From assembly GCA_016785225.1 (NCBI GenBank), contig JAFBJZ010000872.1, positions 802,501 through 866,500 on the forward strand: a stretch of DNA of 64,000 nt. The letters are read 5' to 3'. The DNA is from Psettodes erumei. Lineage: Eukaryota; Chordata; Actinopteri; Pleuronectiformes; Psettodidae. How positions within the stretch are numbered: position 1 is the stretch's first letter; every line of letters starts with the position of its first letter. Below the pieces are notes generated by a model. That model made no database searches, had not been told where the DNA came from, and saw nothing but the letters and a program-made list of their open reading frames with translations. Shown in pieces: positions 14,247 to 24,500 of this stretch. The translations under genes were made by a program, and so were the position numbers.

Positions 14247-15850
14247 TGCCAATTGCACACACAACTGTTGCATTCTCTGTGCTTCGTTTTTCATTTCTCT
14301 TTCTCGGCCTCACTGTAGCGCAATTTATTTTCTTCTGCTACTTTTTCGCCCCCTCTGGCGCCATACCCCACGTCAGGGTGGAATGATTGACAGGATTGAG
14401 AGCAACATGGACCAATCAGTGGGCTTTGTGGAGAGGGCTGTAGCAGACACTAAGAAAGCTGCAAAGTTTCAGCAAGAGGCTCGCCGTGTGAGTGACTGCA
14501 GTCAAGATCAGTGGCCTGGTTTCCCAAAAGCAGCAGAAATAGCAGCAATGTCCTTGACATCATTGGATTCAGGTTGAAATACAAAGAGGAATGCAGAAGC
14601 AGAGTGTGAAAAATGAAATGGACTAAATTGGACACCACAGGACGAAGACCGAGTCAGATTCAAGCCTGATCTTGCCTGACAATATGATTAGTTATAGAAA
14701 CCATATAATTCTGGTGACTTGTGTGTGGAACACCAGAGATGTGTTCTGCTTTCTTCTAGTTAGTGCTGAAGCTACACTAATCTAAACCAGACAGATATTA
14801 AGGACAACAGTGGCTCTGGTCCACTAATACATTTCATTTGGACTGCAGGGGTTGTAGGAGTGCAGCGTGAGGTAATTCATCAAAACACAGCGTTGGCCAA
14901 TCAAATACACGCAAGCACACGTTCTTGGCAGATTCTTTGTAAAATTAACAGGTCATCGCTGATGCAATGATGAAAGCCCGGCGCTTCTTAACTCCAGCTC
15001 GTCTTTGTTGCGATGTCCAGTTAGTGTATGAAAACTGGAAATGGCTTTAATTTTAAAAAAATGCTTTTGGGAAACCTGCCAGTCCAACATGAAGAGCATC
15101 CCCACCATCAAGACCCTTATCCTCACCTTGTTATCTGTGATGGGCCCCCAAATATCCTGCCTGCTCTGTTCCTGAGCCCTCACCTCATGGATCTCTGTGC
15201 TTTGAACACCACTGTGACCTGCCCAGCAAAAAACAGAACCAAGAACCCCCACCCATCCCCTTCCCTGTCTACTGAAACAACCACACAGAAACTCACATAC
15301 AGGTTTCACAATTAACTTGTTTCTTACAGCTTTCTCTTCTGCTTTAACCTTAACTTAATCTTTTTTTTTTACAGTTTGCTGCTTTGTAAGAGTAATTGCT
15401 GCTGCATTATTCTTGTTATTCTTTGTTTTTTTTTTTTTTTTTCTGGCATTTTCCAGTGTGTGTGGAAATAACTTGCATTGACATCTTAACAAAAAGTCAA
15501 CATGGTTGTGCCAAGAGAAAACTGGTTCATCGGACTTCAAGATTGATGCAGAGTTCTGCTGGTTACAGTGTTCATGATATTTGATTCAGCCATTGTTCCC
15601 ATATGCCGTACATATTCCTTCATATAAAGCTAGTACCAAGACTATATAGCTTTTAGCTTAAGACACCATATTTGCTGCATGCATGCATACAGTTTGGAAC
15701 ATACTTTGTTGCTGTTTTTCTCTTCTGATGGTACTGTATGTGCTTGATTATTCCCAACAGAAAATGGTGATAATAGTGGTGGTTGTGGTGATCTTGCTGG
15801 CCTTGCTAGCTCTCATTATCGGGTTGTCAGTGGGACTGAATCAAAGCTAA
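5868..15850 (+). CDS. stx3: Syntaxin-3, isoform A-type transcript
   Basis: Syntaxin-3 is a plasma-membrane Qa-SNARE that pairs with SNAP-23/25 and VAMPs for exocytosis in polarised cells and sensory ribbon synapses. Coding exons are 5868-5897, 11037-11111, 11246-11345, 11461-11535, 11691-11761, 11988-12096, 12197-12270, 13046-13180, 13957-14067 and 15761-15850, in frame, 289 aa, the same length as human STX3. The Habc region holds EVEIAVDNAAFMDEFF and HAVLSRKFVEVMTKYNEAQ. The SNARE motif starts near ISKQALSEIESRHKDIVRLE, and the chain ends in one hydrophobic tail anchor finishing LALIIGLSVGLNQS. The N-terminal MKDRLEQLKA and the GIVDSGISKQALSEIE stretch favour STX3 over STX1 or STX2. The paralog letter (a or b) cannot be decided here. 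Intron 1 is about 5.1 kb. Confidence 0.93.
7945..8125. repeat. Decayed teleost interspersed repeat (GGGCTGCAACT family)
   Basis: The segment starts GGGCTGCAACT, continues with a TTATTAATCTGCTGAATATTTTG stretch shortened here, then an AGATATTCAG piece, and ends with GCTTGAAGAATGACTCAAAC. This order matches a very common non-autonomous repeat of percomorph genomes that reads GGGCTGCAAC, ATTAATC.GC.GATTATTTT and later CTTGAAAAATGACTCAAA. Recognition is from memory; the copy is diverged and no terminal repeats were established. Confidence 0.55.
9790..10060. repeat. Possible second decayed copy of the same repeat family
   Basis: Pieces such as TCGATTTATCGATTTATTCC, GACAAATGCCAAAAATGCTC and CAGCTTCTAAAATGGGACC resemble the reverse orientation of the family at 7945-8125 (AAATGCCAAAAATTCTCTGG followed by CAGCTTCTCAAATGTG in intact copies). 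The match is fragmentary. Confidence 0.4.
11141..11180 (+). repeat. GT microsatellite with G-run
   Basis: A (TG)n tract followed by a run of nine G lies in stx3 intron 2. It produces spurious Val/Cys-rich open frames that are not coding. Confidence 0.9.
12271..13045 (+). other. stx3 intron 7
   Basis: Spliced out between the exons ending GNAAVFTAG and starting IVDSGISKQ. A stretch near 12785-12835 (GCTGCAAGCAGCATTGTGCG and onward) looks like part of an interspersed repeat. Nothing else was recognised. Confidence 0.5.
13957..14067 (+). CDS. stx3: stx3 alternative exon 9a (second half of SNARE motif)
   Basis: This 111-base exon, phase 0 on both sides, encodes GDIVDNIEQNVSKSVDHITV and continues through KKAVRYQTKARK. 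It has a good acceptor (TTTTCAG) and donor (GTAATG). It matches the C-terminal half of the syntaxin SNARE helix. Its exact length match to the exon at 14377-14487 marks the two as a mutually exclusive pair. Confidence 0.85.
14216..14243 (+). repeat. CA microsatellite
   Basis: A (CA)n run of about 14 units lies in the intron between the two mutually exclusive SNARE exons of stx3. Confidence 0.9.
14377..14487 (+). CDS. stx3: stx3 alternative exon 9b (STX1-like SNARE half)
   Basis: This is a second 111-base phase-0 exon with acceptor CGTCAG and donor GTGAGT. It encodes GGMIDRIESNMDQSVGFVER and ends KKAAKFQQEARR. It repeats the same SNARE layers as exon 9a but reads more like syntaxin-1 (MIDRIE, VERAV.DTKKA). 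In mammals STX3 makes a retinal STX3B form that differs in this half of the SNARE motif and in the membrane anchor; exon 9b with the tail exon at 18647 fits that scheme. Confidence 0.85.
14488..15760 (+). other. stx3 intron between SNARE exon 9b and tail exon 10a
   Basis: About 1.3 kb without a supported exon. It contains long T-runs near 15361 and 15426. Because this intron sits between alternative exons it is where splice-choice signals would be expected, but none is identifiable by eye. Confidence 0.5.
15761..15850 (+). CDS. stx3: stx3 terminal exon 10a, tail anchor of isoform A
   Basis: After the acceptor CCCAACAG this exon encodes KMVIIVVVVVILLALLALII followed by GLSVGLNQS and a TAA stop. 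The hydrophobic run of about 22 residues next to the SNARE helix is a tail anchor, and GLSVGL is the classic STX2/STX3 ending. It joins exon 9a or 9b in phase 0. Confidence 0.9.
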   Translation, partial: KMVIIVVVVVILLALLALIIGLSVGLNQS

Positions 15851-16237
15851 TGAGCTGTCTGAGTAAGAGAAGAGAAGGGTGAGTAACTCTGGAGCTTAAT
15901 AACCGCAGTAGTGTCACAGTGGGTGTGGGTATGATGCATGTTTTGGAAAAGGGTTTGCACATTATTTTCTTCAGGCTGTGTGTCTTTCTATCCAGAGGGC
16001 TTACTTGAGGTGTGTTTGTGTGCATTCAGAGTTCTTGGGTGTGTGTGTGTGTGTCTTTTTCTCCTAGACGGCAGCGTTTGCCTTTGGTTACTGCAGAACA
16101 AACAAAGCAGTGCTAGTGGTGACTGAGTCGCACGCAGTTTGAGCTGGTGTAGGGTCTGTGAGCTCTTTTCAGTCGTCACGCAGCCCGTCATTCACACTGT
16201 TCTCCCTTTGTGTCTGTCTGTGTTCCCCTCTCCAGAG

Positions 16238-16423
16238 CAGATGATAATCACTGGCGCCGTCTTTGCTGTGGTAGTTCTCATCCTCATCCTCATCTTCACA
16301 CTATTGCAGGACCTCTTTGATGCTACCATCATCGGTGTCTTCATCATCCACTCCATCCTCCCCACCATCAGCGGGCCCTCCACAGGAAAGATCGATGTTG
16401 GTCATTTCAGATGGATACAATAA
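16238..16423 (+). CDS. Candidate extra terminal exon 10b of stx3
   Basis: After TCCAGAG an open frame in the correct phase reads QMIITGAVFAVVVLILILIF and then TLLQDLF, with a second mildly hydrophobic stretch before a TAA at about 16423. The first segment would work as a tail anchor. The acceptor is weaker than those of exons 10a and 10c, and the residues after the anchor are unusual for a syntaxin, so this may be a chance frame in a pyrimidine-rich intron or 3' UTR. Confidence 0.35.
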   Translation, partial: QMIITGAVFAVVVLILILIFTLLQDLFDATIIGVFIIHSILPTISGPSTGKIDVGHFRWIQ

Positions 16424-18443
16424 TATTTCACGCACAGATTTACTTTAAATTTTTAACTGGTAGAGGAAGGTTTGGTGTTGCATTTGAGAGCAGGAAAAAA
16501 ATGGAGGACGTATGGGATTTGTGAGCATTAAAAAATATATTTGACCTTTGAATTGCTTTTACCAATCCTGCCCAAAACATCCCTCCTGGTTTGTGTGGGG
16601 TTTTTTTTTTGACTCCCTCAGAACTTTGAGGTTTAGTTTGAGGATGCTCCACTGTAAATGAGGAAATAAGACTGAAGCTGACACGAGGTACAATACCTAT
16701 TGTTGCTGCCAAGGTGAAAAGGGAATTGAAAAATAACTGATCATAATTTCACTTATGTCACTTAATATTTCATTGTTCAACATTCACTGCCAAAGAATCA
16801 GCCTGGACGTATTTGTCATCTGGAATTTATTTTACTGTCCAGCAAATCAGACCCTTGTGAAACACATCACCGCCCTTATCTTTATTTCTTGCCTTTAGGA
16901 GCCCTGACACATTTTTGTGGTTGTCCACTACTGCTGTGTGTTTACTGTAATAGGATTTTGTTAGTTTGGAGGAGTACCAGCACTTTCACATTTCAAAACC
17001 TGTGTCATTTCTGTAATGAAGCTCAGACAAACATGTAAATAAGAGAATTGCTATGTGCTGTGTTCTTGCGGTTCTTTAACTTGAAGAAGCTCGATGAGTG
17101 GTTCCGATTTTAAAAGTGTGAAGGAAACACATTTCATGGACACAGAGTTAAGATAAGCAAAGAAATCCAAAAAATGGGGAGGGCATGCATTCCTTGCTTG
17201 AAGATTGCAACACTATATGTAGGGAAGATTACTGTATCTCTCCTGTTAAAATGCTGGAAAACGTTTAAATACCAGATGATAAAAACAGAGACTGGTAGTA
17301 ACACTGGTGACTCAGCTTGTTTTCCAAATACAATCTGATACAACAGCTCTGTAACAAAGCTATATAGAGATATGTCAGTTGTACTTAAAGGACGTTCCGG
17401 AGTCTGTAGTTTGTGGTGCTTTTGCATCGTACTCACAAAGTGCGTCTGCCCTCGCATATATTCAGGGAGCTTCTCAGTGTAAAGCAGTGCAGTTCTACAA
17501 CACCACTAAATACAAATTCAAGAAGCCTTCATATTTCCATGTTTTATCATATTTTCCCAAAACTGAATGACTGAAGAAACATAGGCACAATGGGGTTAAC
17601 TAATAAAAGTAAGGGTTTTTTGCTGGGCAAAAGGTGAACCTAATAGACCAGCAGCTGAGGTTAATTCTGGTGGGTCATCATTTCATTAGGCCTTTTTTTC
17701 TTGGTAGAAAGAATGTGTCAAACCCACACTTCACTGAACCACAGTGCATATATTGTCATCCTGTGGGTTTAATAGGATAATAGCAGTTGACTCCAGTTGT
17801 ACCTATACAAGAATCATCAAAGAGAATGGGCAACGTGAACATGTAATCGACACAGAAAGGCTCATGTCGGGTTTCTATGTGCAGCACAATGTCCATGAAT
17901 GCCACCATCACTGAGTTAAATCTTTGTGGCTGTTTGACCAGAGCCTGAATGGTGCCCACCCCCACCCCCCAGCTTGATCTTTAAACCAGTGTAGTCTGTT
18001 CCTCTGGCTTCTGTCCATGACTGTTCAATCCTCGTGCTTCTGTTCAAGCCTTTTTCTTCAGCACTGGCTGCTGAAACGAGGGGCGAGAAACCTGAAACTG
18101 TGTAGATTGTTTTAACGTCAGTGCCAATGATTTTAAAGGAAATTAAAGATTTTATGTTTTTTTAAAGGCGGGTTTAAGAGTGCTTCATTGCAGTGTCATG
18201 CTTGTCTGCTGTGCTTCCCCTTATGAATCACACAAGGTAAATATGTAACTGAATTTTTTTTTTACCCTTTTTGTTGACTGCAACTTGTGGAGGATGTGTG
18301 TGAATGTTTTATGGATGCTGTTGTCAGCAGATAGTTGATACAGTGCATTAACCACTGCATGGCAAAGTACAGCTTTTTAAAGACTGGTGCACACATGTAA
18401 AAGAGGAGGTAAGTTTTTCTTTTTGGACGTTGCCTCTCTCCTT

Positions 18444-18474
<31 letters not shown>

Positions 18475-18646
18475 AACCTCTGTGATCCTCTGTTCTCCTT
18501 TTGCTAATCATTTCCTCAAACCACTGTGTCTATAAATGTGTATAATTGCACTGTATTTGGCTGGTTTGTGTATAGGTGCTAAAATTAAAGTCTAATCTCC
18601 TGATTATTATTGTTTTACTGCTGTCGATTTTGGATGAAATCTACAG
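16424..18646 (+). other. stx3 intron / 3' UTR interval before tail exon 10c
   Basis: Between exon 10a/10b and exon 10c. Part of this must be the 3' UTR of the isoform A transcript. A (CA)n microsatellite lies at about 18445-18471. No additional exon could be supported. Confidence 0.5.
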
Positions 18647-18724
18647 AAGAAGATGATGATCACATTGTGCTGTGCCATCATTGGGATTGTTGGGTTCTCT
18701 TATCTTTACAGCTTCTTCTCATGA
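18647..18724 (+). CDS. stx3: stx3 terminal exon 10c, STX1-like tail anchor of isoform B
   Basis: After the acceptor ATCTACAG the exon encodes KKMMMITLCCAIIGIVGFSY, then LYSFFS and a TGA stop. Joined to exon 9b the protein is 285 aa. The KK-hydrophobic-CC pattern resembles the syntaxin-1 membrane anchor (KKIMIIICC) rather than exon 10a. It was too short for ordinary open-frame listing. An AATAAA at 18918-18923 lies about 190 bases downstream and would serve this transcript. Confidence 0.8.
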   Translation, partial: KKMMITLCCAIIGIVGFSYLYSFFS

Positions 18725-18917
18725 AAGGTTTTACACGGGTAAAAACACTTGCATGAGCCTTCAACATTATGAATTTTCTATTTGCATTGTAAATGTTGTA
18801 ACAATGTCCCTTTTTGTCTTCCTGTGGTGTTTCTAGGGACGAAGGTTTCTCCAAGAAAAAAATCTCCTGAGCCACCCCAATTCTTACCCTGACCATTATT
18901 TGAATCTGACAAAAACG

Positions 18918-18923
18918 AATAAA
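18918..18923 (+). terminator. Polyadenylation signal of the longest stx3 transcript
   Basis: AATAAA about 190 bases after the stop codon of tail exon 10c. Another AATAAA in TGTAATAAAACA near 19456 is a possible alternative. Confidence 0.5.
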
Positions 18924-18929
18924 ATATAA

Positions 18930-20850
18930 AACAAAAATGGAACCACATCTGCCCTTTGCACTTACCCGTCTATTAATCATTTGAATTTTAATCATTTTCT
19001 TGCTGTATGAAGTGTTTGAAAACGTATTATAAATGTGTAGATTTTTCTCAGTCTACCTGCTGACAACCAGATGACTTCTAGACATTTTGGCCCACTCTGG
19101 TGGACTGAGTTCTTCCGCCTCCTGGCGGCACATAGAGGGAACAATCAAATTTAGTGACATTTTAATTAGCAGAATTTTTTTTTGTGAGGATTTCATTTAA
19201 ATTAAGTAAAAGTGCATTTTTGTGCTATTTAGGCCCAAGAAGTCCATTTAGGCACATACCAACGGTCTTGTCATTTATATCAAGTAAACTAATGAACTTG
19301 TTCGTTGTCATAATTTGAATAAATCGTGTGTGCGCTATTTTGTTGTGTGTGACATGTATGCGTCCGTGTTGCTGAAAGGCTTTAATGTTATTTTCTGTAA
19401 CAGCGGCTGCCACTCGCTCACTGGCTGTGTGTCAACCTAGTAAAGTCTGTTATGTAATAAAACATTTCTGTGCGTTGTACCAAGTGTTGGTAATTGACTC
19501 GTTTCTTGCGTTGGAGGTTTTATACATTTATCAAGCGATAGCCTGATTGCGCGGAGGGCCCCATTCAGACTGGCAACTCTGCCAGCTAACACATTTTTAA
19601 TCTCAGGGCACTGTTCATTTTATGAGTCTCTTTTTTACGTGCGTAACCTACAGTGCCTGTATGGCGATGCACGGCACAACATCCGCGTATGAAGCGCTTT
19701 CCTGACCTCATTTTATCCTAAGCAGAGGCTGGCCCGCCCGCCCGTTCAACACTATGTGGGGCGGGGTCTACATAAGGGTATGTTTGTTTTGCTGCTTCGT
19801 ATTTGGAGGACTAACAGGATTGGGGAGCGTTGCCATACGGAACGCATACAGTGCGTACACATTTGGCACATGAATATATAGATATACATACCAAAGTAAA
19901 TCAATAAAGTTTGAAAAGACATAGCCCTGGTGTATCAAACTCCATATAAATACAAAATAAACAAGAACCCATAGCTGAGCTATTGTCGGTATAGATGCTT
20001 ATGAAACAGTACTGGTTACAGTAACAGTGTAGGAGTAGCAGTATTGAAATGAGAATAAACAGTATGGCACACTGTTACACAACAGAGTAGTTTTTGATCG
20101 ATCTGAACTGACAGAATATTAATCAGCCACTATTTCAATAATGAAATAGTTATTTATCAATTTTAAAGAAAATGTTAAATATTTTCAGTTTCTAGTTTGT
20201 CACATGTGGGGATCTGATGTTTTTCTCAGTGACACATAACAGCAAACTGAACATCTAGTGTTGTACTGGACTGTTGGACTGAATATGTCAGCTTTGTCTA
20301 TGGGACATTGTAAGAGGCATTTTATATTACTGTCTGGCATTTTGCAGACCATACAATTAATAGAATCACTGAAAAATAATCTACAAATTAAACGCTAATA
20401 ATCAGAAGCATTAGTCGCAGTCGTAATGACAGTAAAGACCATAGTGATCCTAAAATGTTACTATTGTATGTTCACTCAAGTCTTTTGTTACTCTGTTTGC
20501 ATGATCTATTTTTCTGTTTTACGATACTTTTTCACCATTAACATGCCATTTACATGTTGCTTCCTTAAATTAATACTCCACACATTTTGTACTCAAGTTT
20601 TGAACCTTGCAGTGGAGCGCGGTTATAGTGTGGAGTTTCCAATTTTACCACATAATTGATCTGAATATTTCTTCTATTACTGGAATTAGGCTGAAACAAC
20701 CGTCACACCGAGGAGGAGAAACCAAGCCCACTCGTACATTAACATATTCTAATCTTGTTTAAATAGCACACGCGGTGTCCAATGAATGGGGCTCTATGCT
20801 AATATTTAGCAACAGTGATGTAAATACCGAGGGGGTGGGTCGGAAGATTT
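18930..20850. other. Intergenic DNA between stx3 and kdm2a
   Basis: Mostly AT-rich. A small GC-rich island with repeated GCCCGCCC near 19730-19760 is present. No exon structure was found. Confidence 0.5.
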
Positions 20851-21518
20851 TTTGGGGGGGAGTTTGTGTGTATGTGTGTGTGTGTTTTTTGCCCAGCTGA
20901 AAATGGCGGCTCGGAGCGTCGAATCGTTATAACTTTGTCGCACAATAATAAACATAACAATATACACAGCTGTTAGCTGATAACATGGGGAGAAACTTTA
21001 CTGAGAGGCCCTGGACGCTCTAGCTGGGAAACATTACTTTGACCACTACGGCTAAAAGGAGTTAAAACGCAGAGGTAATGATAAAGAAGCTTACAACTGC
21101 CGTGTAGAAGCTAATGTCAGCTAGCTGGCTAGCGTTAGCGTCAGCCGACGACTTATGAAAGGGATTGTCAACTGAGCTAGTTTACGTTAGCCGATAACGC
21201 TAGCGAGAAAACGTCAGTATATGGCGACGTTGGTTCGGAATATATCTGTTAAAAGGTATTTGTCTCCGTCGGCACTTGTCCTCATACAGCGACGCATGTG
21301 TAACGTAAATGTTTGTAATTGTAGTTGCTAAACGTAGCTTGCTGGCTAAAACAACACTGGTAGCTAACGTTAGCAGAGCTAAGTAGCTAGGCTCTACATA
21401 GAAAGAGAGAGAGGTGTGTGTTTTTGTAAAAACACACTTAACATTTCGGAAGCCACTGGCTATTTCGTGAGTGGGGTTTAACACGACTCTCCGGAACTTT
21501 GTTTCTCTTTTAGAGATT
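20850..21518 (+). promoter_or_regulatory. kdm2a promoter, YY1-like motif and 5' UTR exon
   Basis: CpG-containing DNA with many GCTA/TTAGC words. AAAATGGCGGC at 20900-20910 matches the YY1-type core motif common at housekeeping start sites. The ATG inside it (20903) opens a nine-codon frame ending TAA at about 20932, a possible upstream ORF. A donor AGAG/GTAATG at about 21074 and an acceptor TTTTAG at 21513 suggest a non-coding first exon spliced to the exon with the start codon at 21519. Confidence 0.55.
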
Positions 21519-24500
21519 ATGGAGGATCCTCATACACGGTACAGCAAACGCCTGGTGAGTTATTTTAACAAACTGTTAGCTCCCTGGACACTTGTTTTAT
21601 GAATACAGTGCGACTGTTAGGTGCTTTTTATCCAAGCTTCATGTGGAACAGAATGATCTTTAATACATACGAATCATTTGAGTGAATAATAAGTACTGCA
21701 TTTGATTGAAATGGGCCACTTCCCATTGGTACATTGCCAAAGCAGTGGTGCTCTCTGTGTTATTGTCCAGCCTGACGGTAATGAACCTGTCTAAAGACTC
21801 TGGGTTCAACAGGAGGTCAAGTGCACTGTCTAACCTGGCCAGCTTTTGTGCAGTGACCTTGCTTCATCACTTTACAATCTGTCCCCCTTTGCTTTAAGTA
21901 AATTAATGCTTTCAGATATCCCCGAGTTTAATCGTAGATTTGTTATTTATACTAGTAGTTGGGACACCGACATCATAGATGCATTTTTATGTATTAATGT
22001 AAAAAGACTTTTTCTGCAATTAATGACAAATTTTTGTAAGCACTGTATCTCTTTGTTGAACACACCTAAGAGATGGTTAATTATTGATTAATTCTCCTTA
22101 TTTGTTGTATAATCTTATATGAATGAACGCAATGGCTTTCTTAAACAAATTAAATCATGTTCAATTGCAAATTAATAAATTCTGTGCAGCTTCAGTTACG
22201 AAAGTTAGGAGCATCATAGTTTGGATAAAACCACATTTGTCTTACAGGGTTGGGGGTGGGGAGATTTGAGATGTGTGTGTGTGTGTGGGGGGGGGGGGGG
22301 GGTGCTGGATTCATCTGTCTCACCAAGCAGTGCTGCATTGTAAATGGCAGGAGGGGAGTGAAAGGGGGGCAGTGTGTGGAAGATTAACCCCAGCTATTGT
22401 AATGCTGTATTGGTAGGTTCCCACATTAACCGATTTGGTGGCTGACTGACTAATCACCTTAGATTGATTTGTTGTGATTTAATCCTCATTTTGGGTGAAC
22501 ACATTAATTTTGTCAGTAATGGCAGCTTTAGTTCCTTTTCATCACAGAGCTAGAAGGGACAGCTCTCATGGGTGTCCCCTCCTGTCTTAGAAATTAGTCT
22601 CCAGCAAGAACATTTAAAAATACATCAAGTAATGTTGCAGCGGGTTCTTGGGTTTAAAGGCATCTCTATTAGATTCAAATGCACTTGCTTTTGTTTGTGG
22701 ATAAGTACCAGCCACACAGTAACTGTGTTTTCACATACTCTGGGTAGTTTGGTGAAAAATATTGATGTAATGTGATGCTAATTATCCAAGTTGTGAATTT
22801 GTACACATTACAAATGATGCTTTCCATAGAGTTTGTTCCCAAGCATACCTTTTAAGTCTTGTTGACTATGTAACCTTTTTACATAAGTGTCTTGCTATCA
22901 GTATTGCTGCCTGTTTGATGGGCCACTATAAGCCAGCTTTGACATGGCTCTCAATCGCAGGACAACCCATATTTTTAATGCTCAGTTTTTTCAGCCCTCT
23001 TCTCTTGCCCTCTTTTTGTTGCTCTCTACAAATCCTGGTGTCTGTGTGTGATGGAGAAGTTAATAGAAACCATCTTTTGTCCTCAGCGTACAGGTACGCG
23101 GCGCCGTTACCAGGACGATGGAATCTCAGATGATGAAATTGAAGGGAAACGAATGTTTGACCTGGACGAAAAGTTGCATTGCAGCAGGTTTGGCTCTGAT
23201 TTGGTCAAACACATGGAGGGTAAAGGTGAGATGTAAAATGAACGAAAAAATATGTAAGTTTTATTGTTGTGACTTTGATTTGGCTTTGCTTTCAGCCTGA
23301 CTGTGTTGCTGTGTCTGTGTGTATGTCTGTTCCAGATTTCACATTTGAATACATTCAGAGGGAAGGACTCAGGGACCCCATTATCTTTAAGACAGCTGAT
23401 GGCCTTGGCTTACAGTGAGTTTAATCACAGAATACATTTTATATTGTTCATATTTGAAATAATTTCAAATCAGATACCAAGTAATATGTTTGACTGCGTG
23501 TCTGGATAAAAAGAAATGGAAAAATTAACTGCCTTCCTCTTGCAGAATGCCAGACCCAGATTTCAGTGTGAGTGATGTCAAGTTGTTTGTTGGTAAGATT
23601 CTATTTTATGCCCTTTCGAAGTGAATGGCTTTATTTTTGTAAAGTGTTCTTTACCAAATGCCTGTTATTGATAGACCTAGAGCCAGGCTTATGTGTTGTG
23701 TGATACATCTTTATTGTAGATATACTGTAACATATCAGTGATTATTTCATCTGATAAGTAACAAAATATTTTGTATGGGACAGTTTAGTAGCAGTGTCGT
23801 GATTACACCAGAGAACACTCACCACTTATTTTTCAAATGTAAAATGTCCTGCTCAGTCTGTATCTTAGTATGTAGCTGTCACAAATATCCAAAAAGTTAA
23901 AGTTGGCCTTTTAATTCTCTCACAGGTAGCCGACGCATTGTAGATGTGATGGACGTGAACACCCAGAAGGGAATCGAGATGTCAATGGCTCAGTGGCGAC
24001 GCTACTATGAGACACCACCATCGGAAAGAGAAAAGCTCTACAATGTCATTAGCCTGGAGTTTAGCCACACCAGGCTGGCGAATCTGGTCAAACGGCCGGC
24101 ATCGGTGAGAATACATAGTGTCACTCCTCAGGGTTTTACAGCAACCCACATGAATAAGATTAAATCCATTACCAGAAAGAGCTGTCATTTGTCATTAACA
24201 GTCTTGGTTTGGCATACACAGTTCCAATGTTTGTTTCCTCAATTTTCTCCAAAATATCCAGGTGGACCTTATTGACTGGGTAGACAACATGTGGCCCCGC
24301 CATCTCAAGGAGAGACAGAGAGACTCTACTAATGCCATTATTGACATGCATTATCCCAAAGTACAGAAGTGAGTAAACCAGAGCAGCACTTGTCTTGTTA
24401 TATATGTATATATATGTATATGTCTTCTGTGTCGTTCCTGACGTTAATTCAACTTCATATTCATTTTTGAAAATTTAAAATGTAAAATTCTGTTGTTTCT

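Noticed and set aside
5868..15850. The syntaxin as STX2, because human STX2 neighbours RAN
   Set aside because: MKDRLEQLKA, the Habc sequence and GIVDSGISKQALSEIE match STX3, and kdm2a and ankrd13d match the STX3-side chromosome.
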